A stretch of 64,000 nt of DNA, taken from assembly GCA_951394045.1 (NCBI GenBank), contig OX595991.1:1550001-1614000 (forward strand), read 5' to 3'. Below are positions 31,956-42,141 of the stretch, piece after piece. Under the pieces are notes generated by a model, which saw nothing but the letters and a program-made list of their open reading frames with translations, searched no databases and had not been told where the DNA came from. A program made the position numbers and the translations under genes. How positions within the stretch are numbered: position 1 is the stretch's first letter; every line of letters begins with the position of its first letter. This stretch comes from Nitzschia sp. DOCU1. Lineage: Eukaryota > Bacillariophyta > Bacillariophyceae > Bacillariales > Bacillariaceae.

Positions 31956-33425
31956 TCATTTCTTGCGCCTTGTCATCGACGCCGCAACGTGATTATTGTC
32001 CACACTCATGTTCGCCGCTTTGCTTTCGTCCATCATTACAGTAGTCAGTGTGTCGCTTCCGGAGGCTTCCGACTTCGTACTAGAGACATTTCGGTCCTTA
32101 GATCTCTTCTTGAGATCCATTACATAATCCTTTTCTTCTTTTGTAAATGTTGACCAGATAGCGAAGGGATAACCTCCATTGTTGAGCAGGTGGCCGGATT
32201 CGGAGAATCGTCCTCCACCGCCGCGTCCACGGCCTCTGCCGCCTCTACTAAATCTTCCGCCTCTGCCTCGTCCACCACATCCCCTGCCTTGGTATCCGCG
32301 TCCTCTTCCTTCACCTCCAGAGCTCGTAGTGCTCGAAATATTACGTGGTGGCGCGGCTTTTACCATTGTCTCAGCGACATCCAGCTGTCCTCCAATATAG
32401 TCGATCGCCTTTTGATAGTCCGTCATCAGGTCGTCTCGGGAGAAGACAACTCCCTTCGCAACAGAGAGGCGCTCGTCAGTGATGCGGGACAACAAGTTTC
32501 GTACCTTTGCTTCGTCGGTGCGTCCTTCGCCATGAGACTCAAGGTCGGCATAAGCACTTTTGTGACAGGCAATGAAGCCGTCCCATTGGAAATTACGGGC
32601 CTTGCCATTCCAAAAGATGGTGTTGAGGGTATGCTCCGCACGGTTCTTAATCTGGTTGATATGAGAAGCCCCAGCATATTGTGCTCTGAAAGAGAAGTAA
32701 GCCGCTCGACCATCTTTGGTACGTTCGTATTGTTTCACAAACGCCCAAGCGTCCGTTCCATGGGTGACGTGACGCATAAGATTGTATAGCATTTCGTTAT
32801 CAATTTGGTAGGTATCTCCGTCATGTCTGGCGCGTCGAATAAGCTCGTTTCGGAAGGTCGGAGTCCCAAATCCAAGATCAGCAACGGGAAGGGCAGAGAC
32901 AGGACGAATAACATATTCCAAAGGAGTCCCTTCGGTTCCGTAGGACGAACAGATCCAAGCGTCAATGTCCTCGAGGGTTTCTCTCGATTTCTTACCGGTA
33001 GAAAATTTCTCCGGCATGTCAGGGTTTCCATCTTTGCGTACTCTATCCATGTCCGTCTTGAATTTCCACAGTCGAGTCAAGCGGCCGAGCGTAGCATCAG
33101 CAACTTCGAAATTCCTCTGGACCATCTCCATGTAGTGCAAGTAGTAGACAAGCTGACGCAAACGCTTCTGCAGATTAGTTCCCATAAAAGTTCCGGGATT
33201 GTTGATTTCTTCGTCGTCTGCATTCACGATAGTACCGCCTGGACGACGGATCGCCGAGAACAGAGTAGACAACTCCTCGTCGTCAATGATTGCTTTCACA
33301 TCAGAAAACTTCAAGTATCCTTGCCAAGACAAAGCCTCCACGATCTCAGCATCGAATCCGAGAGTTCCGGTGCAGTAGTTAACAAACGCCTGCACATCAG
33401 GGTTAGCAGCAGCAGCAGCAGCCAT
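31956..33425 (-). CDS. Copia gag
   Basis: 489 residues from the ATG at 33425 (M-A-A-A-A-A-A-N-P-D); the frame is open further upstream into leader sequence. The body is helical with W-K-F-K and F-F-S-F-R-A-Q-Y style capsid-like segments. A C-terminal R-G-R-G-R/G-G-R-G-R-G region at about residues 370-410 takes the place of a zinc knuckle as the likely RNA-binding part. It ends at TGA 31956-31958 and the pol frame continues immediately in phase (A-A-A TGA G-G-A). Pol may be made by readthrough, or this TGA may be a mutation. It is the only intact gene of the copia element. Confidence 0.8.
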   Translation of the reverse strand: MAAAAAANPDVQAFVNYCTGTLGFDAEIVEALSWQGYLKFSDVKAIIDDEELSTLFSAIRRPGGTIVNADDEEINNPGTFMGTNLQKRLRQLVYYLHYMEMVQRNFEVADATLGRLTRLWKFKTDMDRVRKDGNPDMPEKFSTGKKSRETLEDIDAWICSSYGTEGTPLEYVIRPVSALPVADLGFGTPTFRNELIRRARHDGDTYQIDNEMLYNLMRHVTHGTDAWAFVKQYERTKDGRAAYFSFRAQYAGASHINQIKNRAEHTLNTIFWNGKARNFQWDGFIACHKSAYADLESHGEGRTDEAKVRNLLSRITDERLSVAKGVVFSRDDLMTDYQKAIDYIGGQLDVAETMVKAAPPRNISSTTSSGGEGRGRGYQGRGCGGRGRGGRFSRGGRGRGRGGGGRFSESGHLLNNGGYPFAIWSTFTKEEKDYVMDLKKRSKDRNVSSTKSEASGSDTLTTVMMDESKAANMSVDNNHVAASMTRRKK

Positions 33426-34051
33426 CGTAACGATAAGGAAACAGTTCAAAGAGAAGCTAGGTGTCAATACAAAAGTCAGACAGATTTCACTGTGAGCAAA
33501 TACGCGACAAAACCTAAAATATCGCGCCAAGCACGCAGATCGGCAGAGAGCACGTGAAAACATCGTGCCAAGATGCAAACCATCGGTATGATGAAAGACA
33601 GCACATTTCTTTCGATCTCCATATACTCAATAAAGTATGTAATTGGTTGAAAGGCCAGGAAACAAGGTGCCACGTCGTCAACCACGTAAGCCTGCCAAGA
33701 CCGTCTATATAAGCCCAGTCTGACGTGGTCGTGATATATTTAAGGGTTTACCCAGTTTTTCAAAACCTTCATTTCCGTATATCATATGTCGGGCAAAACC
33801 CGTGCTGTCGCACTCCGAGCACAGAGTGCTTGTGGGTGCGTCCACCCGTGTGGCGAGATGGCTGTGCGTGCCCGAAGCGAGCAACGCCAGCTGAATCGTC
33901 GTTTCGCGATGCTCGACACAAAACATGGCTGACGACCATGAGCCTCTTTCTTTTCGCTCTTTCACCGACTCTTCCTTCATCAATCGAAGAGCCAGGTATT
34001 GTCAAAACCTCCCCAGGTATTGTAGTTAGCTCTGGGTCTGATAAACCGAGA

Positions 34052-34198
34052 AATGATCGACAGAGTGACGCGGAGCCACTCAAAACGTAGTAATAACAAT
34101 AAAAGTCATTGTAACAAAATATTATGGCATTACGCGCGGGATACGAACACCCGGCTTGACTAACTGGACTGTAAGACGCCACTTCTTCGGGGAAATAA
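34052..34198 (-). repeat. Copia 5' LTR
   Basis: Partner of 27494-27640. It would carry the element promoter for minus-strand transcription. The primer-binding-like site lies just inside it, below 34,051. Confidence 0.82.
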
Positions 34199-36026
34199 CG
34201 AGACAATCTTCATCACAAAGTTCGACTACTCAGATGCATATAGAAGACTCCACCACAACGGAAGGACAGCACTAATGCAAGTGATTGCCATAGGAGAGAT
34301 GGCACTAATAATGCTAGGGTTGGCTTTTGGGGGTACGCCAAATCCAGCTGGGTGGACCACAATCACGGAAGCGGTGACTGATTTATCAAACGAACTGCTG
34401 ACATTCCTGCCAGGGAGAGAAACAGTAAACCCTCCAATTAGAAACAGCCCATCAGAGGAAGTGAGGCCGGCAAGAGAAATGGTATATGACATACCAGTGA
34501 GTGTGCCATCCAGAACGGACAACTTTGTCGACAACCTAATCAACTGTTGTGTTGACGACGAGAGATGGCTACGGAGGAGTGGAGCATGCGTCCCCTTGGC
34601 TGTACACATCACAAGCAGACCGTTTGGGGGAGAAGATGAGCCAGTCCGAAGGCGGCCGAACTTGAGCCCAGACAAAATAGAAGCTGAGGGAACACATGCC
34701 GAGATCCAGATGGTCCTTGGCTGGGAACTCGATGGCAAGGCCCTTACGCTGAGGCTGCCGGATGACAAATTCCTAGCATGGGATGCAGACATAGACACGG
34801 CGGCGAGAGAGATGGTCCTGACCATAAAGGAACTAGAGTTGCTGATCGGGCGTCTCAATCACGCCGCATTCGTCCTGCCATTGGGAAGGCACTTTTTATC
34901 GAGACTGAGGTGGAAAATAGACGCCCTAAACCAAAGATGGGGAAAGGCCCAGCTTAGCAGTGACAACGTCGCCAACCTCAGGCAATTTCAACTGTTTTTG
35001 AAGAAGGCCTGACAAGGAATATCGTTAAACCTCTTGGTCCATTGCAAACCATCGAAGATAGGGGTGTCTGACTCATGTCCAGTGGGGCTGGGCGGATTCT
35101 CGATGTCAGGACGAGCCTGGAGGATAAGGGTCCCAAGAGGCACGGCGTTGAGAAAAGGAAGGGCGGCTAACAACGTCTTGGAATTTTTGGCCATGGCCAT
35201 TACGATATGGATCATGTGTGACGAAGCAGCGACCGATGGGTTCGACTGCCTCTTGTCCGTGGGGGACAACACTAGCGCATTGGGTTGGATGTTCAAAGCC
35301 GGGAGCTTGAGCAAGAACTCCCCATACTTTGATGCCATCCAGATGATAGCAAGGAAGATCGCCACGTTGATATACGACTCAAATACCTGCTTGGGGCGAC
35401 AGCACATTAAAGGAGAGGAAAACCAAGTGGCAGACTGGTTGTCCTACGAGGGGAAGGAGCGGGCCAAGGGAAGCTGCCCATTGACTGAAGATTACCCTGA
35501 CAATGTAACTCTAACTTGACGTTTCCATGAATGCTGCCCGCAGTTAATTCCAGCAGGTTTTCAAATCTCTCCACTTGAACCAGAGAAGACTTCATGGATT
35601 GTGTCCGTGCTGCGAACTCTCGAATTGTCCTTGACGCAAGAAGAGAGTCGACTAGCGAACAAGAGGAAAGGTATTGGAGAAGATCTGCCCAACTCATCCA
35701 GCAGCTGGACATTGATCACGACGAGATCGATATGTTATCTGAACAAGAGAAGGACTTGCTCGGAAAGGCATTCTTCGAGACTATCAGAAATGGAAAGTTC
35801 AGTGAAAGCGGATGGCTGGTTGGAAGGTGTGATCGGCCGGTGGCAGCAAACACAATCAGAGGTGCCGCAAGCGCAGTGGCTGCGACGCTACGGCGCCGTT
35901 TCAGGAGAAGCCCCTTTCACGACAATGAAGGGAAGCTCAGACCAGCACTGGGAACGCTACTGGCAGCCTACAAGAGTTCTGACCCACCAACTAACAGTCA
36001 GTGAGCTATTACACCAAAGTTCTTAA
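34199..36026 (+). pseudogene. Reverse transcriptase/RNase H of YR retrotransposon, 3' part
   Basis: It resumes the interrupted reverse transcriptase at T-I-F-I-T-K-F-D-Y-S-D-A-Y-R-R-L, then G-L-A-F-G-G-T-P-N-P-A-G-W. The polymerase part ends with L-L-I-G-R-L-N-H-A. TGA at 35010-35012 interrupts F-L-K-K-A-stop-Q-G-I-S-L-N, after which RNase H continues in the same frame (S-D-S-C-P-V-G-L-G-G, L-S-V-G-D-N-T-S-A-L, H-I-K-G-E-E-N-Q-V-A-D-W-L). A second TGA at 35517-35519 precedes R-F-H-E-C-C-P-Q-L-I-P-A-G-F, a block conserved at the end of DIRS polymerases. The frame stays open to 36026 and overlaps the recombinase gene, as is normal in DIRS elements. Confidence 0.87.
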
Positions 36027-36780
36027 CGATGCTGTACAAACACTTTGTGGACGACGGAGGAAGAAATTATGGGGACACGATAAATGCGCATTTTGTGGAC
36101 CTTTACTTAGGAATGTTTTCTTCGCGGGACGATGCTGCTGCGAATACTGTGTTACCCGAGAACAAGGGAGGACCACGCGCATAACAATCGGGGACGTCTC
36201 ATTTAGAGACAAGCAAAAGCACATAATAAAAATGGATAACGAGAGAGACTTAGGGAGGGCAAGATACGTGACTCTGAGATTTCAAGACCAGAAGAACCGG
36301 GAAAAAGCCGAGTGCCGAACACAAGGAAAGACGGGACACGACATTCTCGACCCCGTCACAAGATTTGGTTACGCGGTAATCAGGATCAAACAACGTGTTG
36401 AAGACTGGAGCGAAGACACGGAAATGTGCATGATAGGAGAGAAGTCGAACCGCCTGAGAATCACGGAGGAAATAGCGCTCGAAACAGTGCGGGACATTTG
36501 CCGAATATACGGAGGAAGAAATGAATTCGGCTTCGAACCAAACGAGATAGGAAACAGGTCACTCCGATCGGGGGCGGCCATGGCTCTAGCCCTAAGCCCC
36601 AAGAACCACCCTGACATCAAGATAAGGACACTGGGCAGGTGGAAGTCAGAAGCTTTCCTAGCGTACATCCGCCCACAGATCCTTGAACTCACAAGCAACC
36701 TAGCTGAAGACATGGTACAGAACTCAATGACCTACACGACACCCACTGACGCCGACGCCAAGATGAGACTGGACTTCTAG
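35594..36780 (+). pseudogene. Tyrosine recombinase of YR retrotransposon
   Basis: It starts at ATG 35594 in a frame overlapping the polymerase. TGA at 36002-36004 interrupts S-Q-stop-A-I-T-P-K-F-L. The frame then runs to about 36,118, where a one-base shift is needed to enter F-F-A-G-R-C-C-C-E-Y-C, the counterpart of the C-E-Y block of DIRS recombinases. The catalytic end is present: I-G-N-R-S-L-R-S-G-A-A-M-A-L (second Arg), L-G-R-W-K-S and A-F-L-A-Y-I-R-P-Q with the nucleophilic Tyr. The enzyme would have joined the circular cDNA to the target. Nonsense plus frameshift make this copy dead. Confidence 0.87.
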
Positions 36781-36843
36781 GGAGAAGAAGAAAACCACGA
36801 GTGCCAAGCCTAGGGGAGGGATGGACACGAGCGAGTTCAGTGG

Positions 36844-37017
36844 CCGCCCACCATCCCCTGAAACCTTGAGCAATTCGAGGCAAGGAGATGTACTAGAGGG
36901 GGAAGCCACCCAAAAAGGGGGCTCAAGCCAATTGAACACGACAAGTCTAGTGCATTACTAGCTAGTCATCGGGGCGAACCGTCTAGCAGGATACGGGAGT
37001 AGCTTGATGCCCGCATC
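36844..37017 (+). repeat. Split direct repeat B1
   Basis: 174 bp, matching 37217-37390 with four visible substitutions. One base (A at 37018) separates it from A2. Confidence 0.95.
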
Positions 37018-37018
37018 A

Positions 37019-37214
37019 TGCGTACTCCCGTAGCCGGACAGACGGACAGAAGTCCGAAGAAACCCCGACCAGACGTTGAGGATGACCGGAAAGAAGATAC
37101 TCCTAGTAGAGGGGTATTTGAAGGACGACCCGATGAGGTTGTGAAACAGATGCCACAATCTCATCGGAAACGAAGAGTCTTCGCCCCGTTGCGTCTAGTT
37201 GTAGCATTTAAAGA
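37019..37214 (+). repeat. Split direct repeat A2
   Basis: 196 bp, the inner copy of the left-end repeat 23873-24068. Confidence 0.95.
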
Positions 37215-37216
37215 AC

Positions 37217-37390
37217 CCGCCCACCATCCCCTGAAACCTTGAGCAATTCGAGGCAAGGAGATGTACTAGAGGGGGAAGCCACGCAAAAAGGGGGCTTAAG
37301 CCAAATGAACACGACAAGTCTAGTACATTACTAGCTAGTCATCGGGGCGAACCGTCTAGCAGGATACGGGAGTAGCTTGATGCCCGCATC
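37217..37390 (+). repeat. Split direct repeat B2
   Basis: 174 bp, the right end of the YR retrotransposon. Host sequence resumes at 37391. Confidence 0.95.
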
Positions 37391-37747
37391 CTTGTCCATT
37401 TTTGTCCTTTCGAACTTGTCGATTGTCGTCGAGTCGAGTCGATCGAACTTGTCCTGCCCGCGCGCGCTCCTTCTGGTCTGGCCTGCTCTCCGTTGAAGTG
37501 CGCGATTGGACGAGCCGAGACGGCGACGATGATGATGGCCGCGAGAGATCGGAAAACGCTCGAAGACGAAGGCGGTCTCAACTCATTAACAGTCTTGTAT
37601 GCCTGTCATTACTTTGAATATCAACGTGAATCAATCATCATCGTTTCTAGTCCTTTCCATCCGTCGCAGCCGTGATCCCCCGGAAACATCAACTGATAAT
37701 ATTACCGGTAGTCGGTGTGGTCGATTTCCAAGAGATCAGTAAGTACT

Positions 37748-38311
37748 ATGAGTGACTACGCAGCCAGAAGGTCCTCAAATGTAAGTCTTCGTCGCAACGT
37801 TTCCGGGTGGGAAATCGAGGCCGTCCACTGATAATTGCTTCGATATCGTATCAACTCCGGCGTTGACTGCTTCCATTTAGTCTCGGCTTCCACCGGAAGT
37901 CAACCGCATTTTGTACGTACGCAATCTACCGTTTAAAATTACGGCGGACGAGCTTTATGCCATCTTCGGCAAGTATGGCGCCGTTTATCAGATTCGACTG
38001 GGAGACAAAAACAAAGACACGAGGGGTACCGCTTTCGTTGTCTACGAGGATATTTACGATGCAAAAGCTGCTGTGGATCATCTGTCAGGTTTTAATGTCG
38101 GAGGTCGATACCTCGTTGTGCTGGTAAGACACGATGAAACTTTGTTGCCCATGGATTATTCCATTGACATTTTCTCATCCAATAGCGTCTGTGACAAAAG
38201 TACTATCAACCCGCTAAATTTCAGAGACGAGCCGAAGCTGAGGAGAAGCAGAAGGAACTGGAAGAGCTGCGCCAACGAATCAATGCCAACAAAAGCAAGA
38301 TGGCGAAGTAA
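37748..38311 (+). CDS. SF3B6: Splicing factor 3B subunit 6 (p14)
   Basis: Three exons, 37748-37780, 37881-38123 and 38225-38311, with introns GTAAGT..TTTAG (100 nt) and GTAAGA..TTCAG (101 nt), giving 120 residues; the human protein has about 125. It is the U2 snRNP subunit that contacts the branch-site adenosine and SF3B1. It has the family signature [16 protein letters not shown], one RRM with [10 protein letters not shown], and [15 protein letters not shown]. The C-terminal helix is charged and ends K-S-K-M-A-K. The YR retrotransposon ends 357 bp upstream of the ATG, inside what was probably a promoter shared with the divergent MTD1-like gene. Confidence 0.95.
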
Positions 38312-38604
38312 TCAACGCTCCCGACCGCGACAGGAAAGAGACAAGGCTTTTTGTTATGGTTAAAATGTACACTCCTTGCGTGTGCAGAAAGGGAGCAAAA
38401 GGCAAATGCGACCGGCAACATGTCAACACGTTCCAAGTCGTAACAGAGATAAGTTCCTTCATGGAAAACAATCCTTGTCACAGCTCAGCTGCATCCCCGC
38501 TCTCGTGTGAATTTTCGTTTGGATGAACTCCGAAAAAGTGGTCCTAAGGATTTCATAGAGATATTGAGCAAAACAATTAGAACTTCATCACGATGGTAGT
38601 CGTT

Positions 38605-39197
38605 TCACTTGTTAAATGGCAGAGTACGCACCCAAGAAACCCAGTCGCCCGTGCTTGTGTAATATTCGTCCGGTCGGGATGGTACATACGAGTTTCTTTT
38701 CTCTCCCATTGCAATCCAGGTTTTCCTTCCCGAGTTCACAAAATGAATGTGTGAGACATGGGACAAGTCGGGATGATACGCGTTCCTTTGGAGCACCGTA
38801 AAGCCTACGCCTACCATTCCTCTTCTGTGCTCCATCGATTGAATGCCTGGACCCATTTCCGGCATTCATCGTAGGGCAAAAACCGAGGCTTCGCTTTCAG
38901 AAACCTACGTGTATTTTCCTCTTCCAAGCGCAATTTTTCAACTCGCCAAGAAAGATCATCCAGCAACACACCAGCTACTTGGAGATCGTCCTCGCTGATA
39001 TCCGGAAAATTGTCGTCCAAGCTCTCATCCTTCTCAGCATCAGGACTACCATTCATTCCATTTCCAACTCCTCCTAGTGTTGCTATCGGTTGTAATCCTA
39101 CTACTTTCGTCGGAACGAATGACCAACTTGGTTGGCTGGAAAGGGCAATTGCCGACAACAGAAGGACCGCCAATTTTTGCCAGCTTCTGGTTAGCAT
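38605..39197 (-). CDS. Plastid-targeted small protein with integrase-repeat-like motif
   Basis: Two exons: 39197-38815 and 38725-38605, separated by an 89-nt intron (GTAGGC..GGGAAG), giving 167 residues. The N-terminus has a hydrophobic signal segment L-A-V-L-L-L-S-A-I-A-L followed by W-S-F-V-P-T-K, matching the phenylalanine-at-cleavage motif of stramenopile plastid import. The C-terminal half carries Y-D-E-C-R-K-W-V-Q-A, W-I-A-M-G-E-K-R-N-S-Y-V-P-S-R-P-D-E-Y-Y and G-D-W-V-S-W. This resembles the small unit called phage-integrase repeat in algal and bacterial proteins, whose function is unknown. The intron is needed to join the two halves of that motif, which supports the model. Confidence 0.75.
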
Positions 39198-39880
39198 CGT
39201 TTTTCTCAATATTCAGCAGGCCTCTGGAAATACTTTAAAATCAATGCTTGAACCATTCAAATCCATGTTGCGCTCTCAAAGTGTTATGTTGGCCGTTGTT
39301 GTGTGCTATTTGGACTGTGTAGCCCAAGTTGTCGCAGCAACAACACCCAAATAGATCATCCCGCCCCGCCGCCACGAAGGCGTTGCGGGCTCAAAAAATG
39401 ATGCCGACGTCGGTCTCCTGGATTGCCCGGCGCGATAAAATGTGACGCGTGCGAAGCAATCTGTACCTGGTACGTAGGACACAATCTGGAGGTGCGGCAC
39501 AGGTATCTTTTTGCTGACGTCGACCATAGATACATCAGCGAGAAACGAAGTGTTCCGTTCGATTGGTTTTATGCATCATCCTGATTGGAATGATCAGATG
39601 CTCTGGATGTCCATGGACGAACAGAGAAACTTCTTTCGCTTTTGGGTATCTCATAGGTGATCATGAACAAATGTTTGCTCTCTGTGCTTCAGTTCGTCGA
39701 CCTTTGAGTTTCTTCACTTCATTCGCCTACGTCCGCCCAGCTGTTTTAGCTGATTGTACCTGTCGCTTCATGGGTACGTCTTTCCTCGTGGATGTTCACT
39801 GCTCAACCCGTGCTCGTATGGAACGAGTCGATACCTACCAGCGCTTGTCCGTTGTAGTCCGTATCTAATGACCATCGCTT
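39198..39880. other. Gap: divergent promoter region
   Basis: About 680 bases between divergent genes. It includes GTACCTGGTAC at 39463-39473, a palindrome that recurs in other gaps of the window. No supported gene. Confidence 0.4.
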
Positions 39881-40603
39881 ATGAACGTCCTCTTTCCAGT
39901 TCATTTTTCTTTTTCCCTGCTGGGGCTCTCTGTTTGTTTTCCTTACCTCGTTTCGGCTCTCCTCCTCTCGACCCAAGGAAATTTTCCCTCAGCTGAACAC
40001 ATCAACACTTCGTATGGCTTTTCAGCACGGTACAATGGCCCGGATGTCAGTGAAATGGATGAAAGACAAAAGAAAATTCGTGACCAGATATTGGCTTCTC
40101 GTAAGGGCACTGGGCTAAGTGGCCCTTTCGGACCCTGGCTGGCCATTCCCGACATCGCCGATCCTGCTCAGGAGCTTGGGCGTGCTGTTCGCTACGGGAC
40201 AAGTCTTAGCTTTCGTGAATCGGAGCTTGTTATTTTGCTCACCGGTGCCAAGACAAAGTCGCATGCGGAATTCGACATTCACGTGGGAGAGGCATTGAAG
40301 GCTGGTCTTAGTATGGAGATTATCAAGACGATTCCGAGAGACGATGGATTTTCGACGGATGCAGTGGAACAAAAGGTTGTTCCGCTGCTCGACAACGACA
40401 GAGAAGTTGCCATAGCAAGATTCACCGCTGAGTTGTTGGACACCTATACTGTTTCTGATGAGACCTATGTCAAGACCAAGGCTGTGCTCGGCGGCAAAGA
40501 CTCAGTTTTGGTCGAGTTGGTTTCAATTGTTGGCTATTACACATACGTCTCCTACACGCTGAATGCTTTTCGTATACCTTCGAAACTTCCAGAGAAAGAA
40601 TAG
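39881..40603 (+). CDS. Carboxymuconolactone decarboxylase / AhpD-like protein
   Basis: 240 residues from ATG 39881. The first 35 residues are hydrophobic (F-S-F-S-L-L-G-L-S-V-C-F) and may be a signal peptide, or the true start could be a later Met at M-D-E-R-Q-K-K-I after an unseen exon. The body matches the CMD family layout: G-P-F-G-P-W-L-A-I-P-D-I-A, R-Y-G-T-S-L-S-F-R-E-S-E-L-V-I-L-L, and E-F-D-I-H-V-G-E-A-L-K-A-G-L. The usual C-x-x-C-x-x-x-H redox site of AhpD is absent, so it belongs with the non-redox decarboxylase-like group. The substrate is unknown. Confidence 0.78.
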   Translation: MNVLFPVHFSFSLLGLSVCFPYLVSALLLSTQGNFPSAEHINTSYGFSARYNGPDVSEMDERQKKIRDQILASRKGTGLSGPFGPWLAIPDIADPAQELGRAVRYGTSLSFRESELVILLTGAKTKSHAEFDIHVGEALKAGLSMEIIKTIPRDDGFSTDAVEQKVVPLLDNDREVAIARFTAELLDTYTVSDETYVKTKAVLGGKDSVLVELVSIVGYYTYVSYTLNAFRIPSKLPEKE

Positions 40604-42117
40604 GAAAATATTCTTCATGGTGGCGCTAAGTGATTCCATAGACGGCGGTGCTATTAGCAGGGTACATTGGGTTATAATCACTAGATGGGTGATCTGCGAA
40701 GATTTCTCGAGACTCTCATCAATAGGGTAATCTTTCAGACAGCTCACACGGAGCTGCTTGGTACTGCGACGTCATATTAGAGACCGTATGTATGCCTGGT
40801 AAAGAGCCGAGGAAGTCTTCGGTGCGTAGAAAATCTCCGCAGCGTTGTGATATCCCCAAGAATTGTATATTCGACGATCGAATCATCGCTCACTGGACCA
40901 TTCAAAGAACGGGGTCTGATGATGACATCGCTGCTTCGTATCATCCGGCGTATTAACTTCCTATTGATCTACTACCGCAGGTAGCTACGGTAGTCGAGTA
41001 TCCGAGGCTGTAGTCCTACGATACCTCGTCAGCATAGGAGGGGTTTGGGGAGGGACCCTTCCAGTCATTTTTTAGATCGCGTTTTCGGCTTTTACTGTGC
41101 CCCTCGTTAAACAGAAAAAATATCATCTGTTTTAGGTTTATGCAGGCTATTATGTGTGTGGTGGGCTTGCGCTCCTGCCATCCTCGCAGTACTTACAAAA
41201 AAAACCGTGTGCGTCTGGCTCACGCCGTGTTACTTACAGGCTGAACGAAACCTTCGTGTCACAGATGCTTACATACGACGTCGCTCGGTTAAGCATGCGA
41301 TGTGGGTGCAGACAGCCAAATATGTAACCAAAGGGTGTCGCAAGTGTGTATCCCAGTAGGCTTTCAACAGCTGAGGAACTGCCCACAGTAGTAGTAGTAG
41401 TTCCATGGGCTACAATCCTATTTTTCAAAATATCTCAAGGAGATCTGACTGCAAGCAAAACAGGGATGCAAAAGCACTGGTGTCCACTGCAGATAAATGA
41501 AACGCGCTGGTGGAAAAGAGTTGTTGATAGTTATTACATGGCTTTCATATCTTCTTCTTCACTGATAGACCCCTTTGTGGCCAACCATGTGGGGTACTTC
41601 ATTCCCAAAATGATTGCGCACTTTGAGACTCCAACTCTATGGCTAAACTTGTTGCACACTCTTCTTCCAACTCTGCACTGACGGACAGTCACCGGTACTA
41701 TGATGATTGCTACCCGGTACTAGAGGATTGCGCCAAACCTTACATGCTACTTTACGGCGGCGGCAACAATGTGGACCAAGGCTCCACTGACTATTCCCCA
41801 ACAATCCTAAATTGATTTTTAAAAAGGTGTATTCAGTGCCCTTTAGTTAACGACTTCCTGCCATTTCAATTGGCATTTTTGCTGTCCACATCTCCTCATA
41901 TTTAAAACCACATGCATTCAGTGCCCTGCTGTTGATCCCCATCCCGAGAAACCACCAAGAGTGGGCCTCCCGCGCCGGATCGAGCCTTGGATTGGCATCT
42001 GGATCTTACAAACCGTTCAAAATTCGCTAAAAGATGGAGGGAATCCATTTCCCACCGAAAGCGAGCACACTCACATGAAAACGCAGGCCAGACAAATAGT
42101 ACTAAACTGGGCGCGCA

Positions 42118-42141
42118 CTCTCTCTCTCTCTCTCTCTCTCT
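42118..42141. repeat. CT dinucleotide microsatellite
   Basis: Twelve uninterrupted CT units. Confidence 0.95.

Larger units (their letters stand above)
27494..34198 (-). mobile_element. Nested Ty1/copia (CoDi-like) LTR retrotransposon
   Basis: 6.7 kb, antisense to its host element. Near-identical 147-bp repeats at 27494-27640 and 34052-34198 are taken as LTRs (only two differences seen). CGAGA at 27489-27493 and 34199-34203 is a 5-bp target duplication, the size usual for copia. Removing the insert restores the host reading frame N-K-T-E-T-I-F-I-T-K-F-D. Internal order is gag, protease, integrase, reverse transcriptase, RNase H, which is copia order. Just inside the 5' LTR on the minus strand, GGTTTATCAGACC resembles the usual TGGTATCAGAGC primer site. 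The ends lack the usual TG/CA, so the exact boundary is uncertain. Confidence 0.9.
23873..37390 (+). mobile_element. DIRS/PAT-type tyrosine-recombinase retrotransposon with split direct repeats
   Basis: The order is A1 repeat, gag-like gene, reverse transcriptase/RNase H, tyrosine recombinase, then B1-A2-B2. The repeats are two 196-bp A copies (one mismatch seen) and two 174-bp B copies (four mismatches seen). This split-repeat layout and an encoded tyrosine recombinase in place of an integrase define the PAT/Ngaro branch of YR retrotransposons, which integrate from a circle without target duplication. Both outer junctions read ATC-C while the inner B1/A2 junction reads ATC-A, consistent with a crossover there. 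A copia element is nested inside. All genes are broken by TGA codons and small indels, so the copy is inactive. Confidence 0.93.

Noticed and set aside
34110..34160. tRNA-like T-arm (GTTCGTATCCC) in the LTR, minus strand
   Set aside because: Only about 55 nt between acceptor-like ends and poor pairing; not a tRNA gene.
33769..34206. Minus-strand protein frame containing part of the copia LTR
   Set aside because: Much of it translates the LTR; the matching frame at 27154-27708 arises from the other LTR copy.
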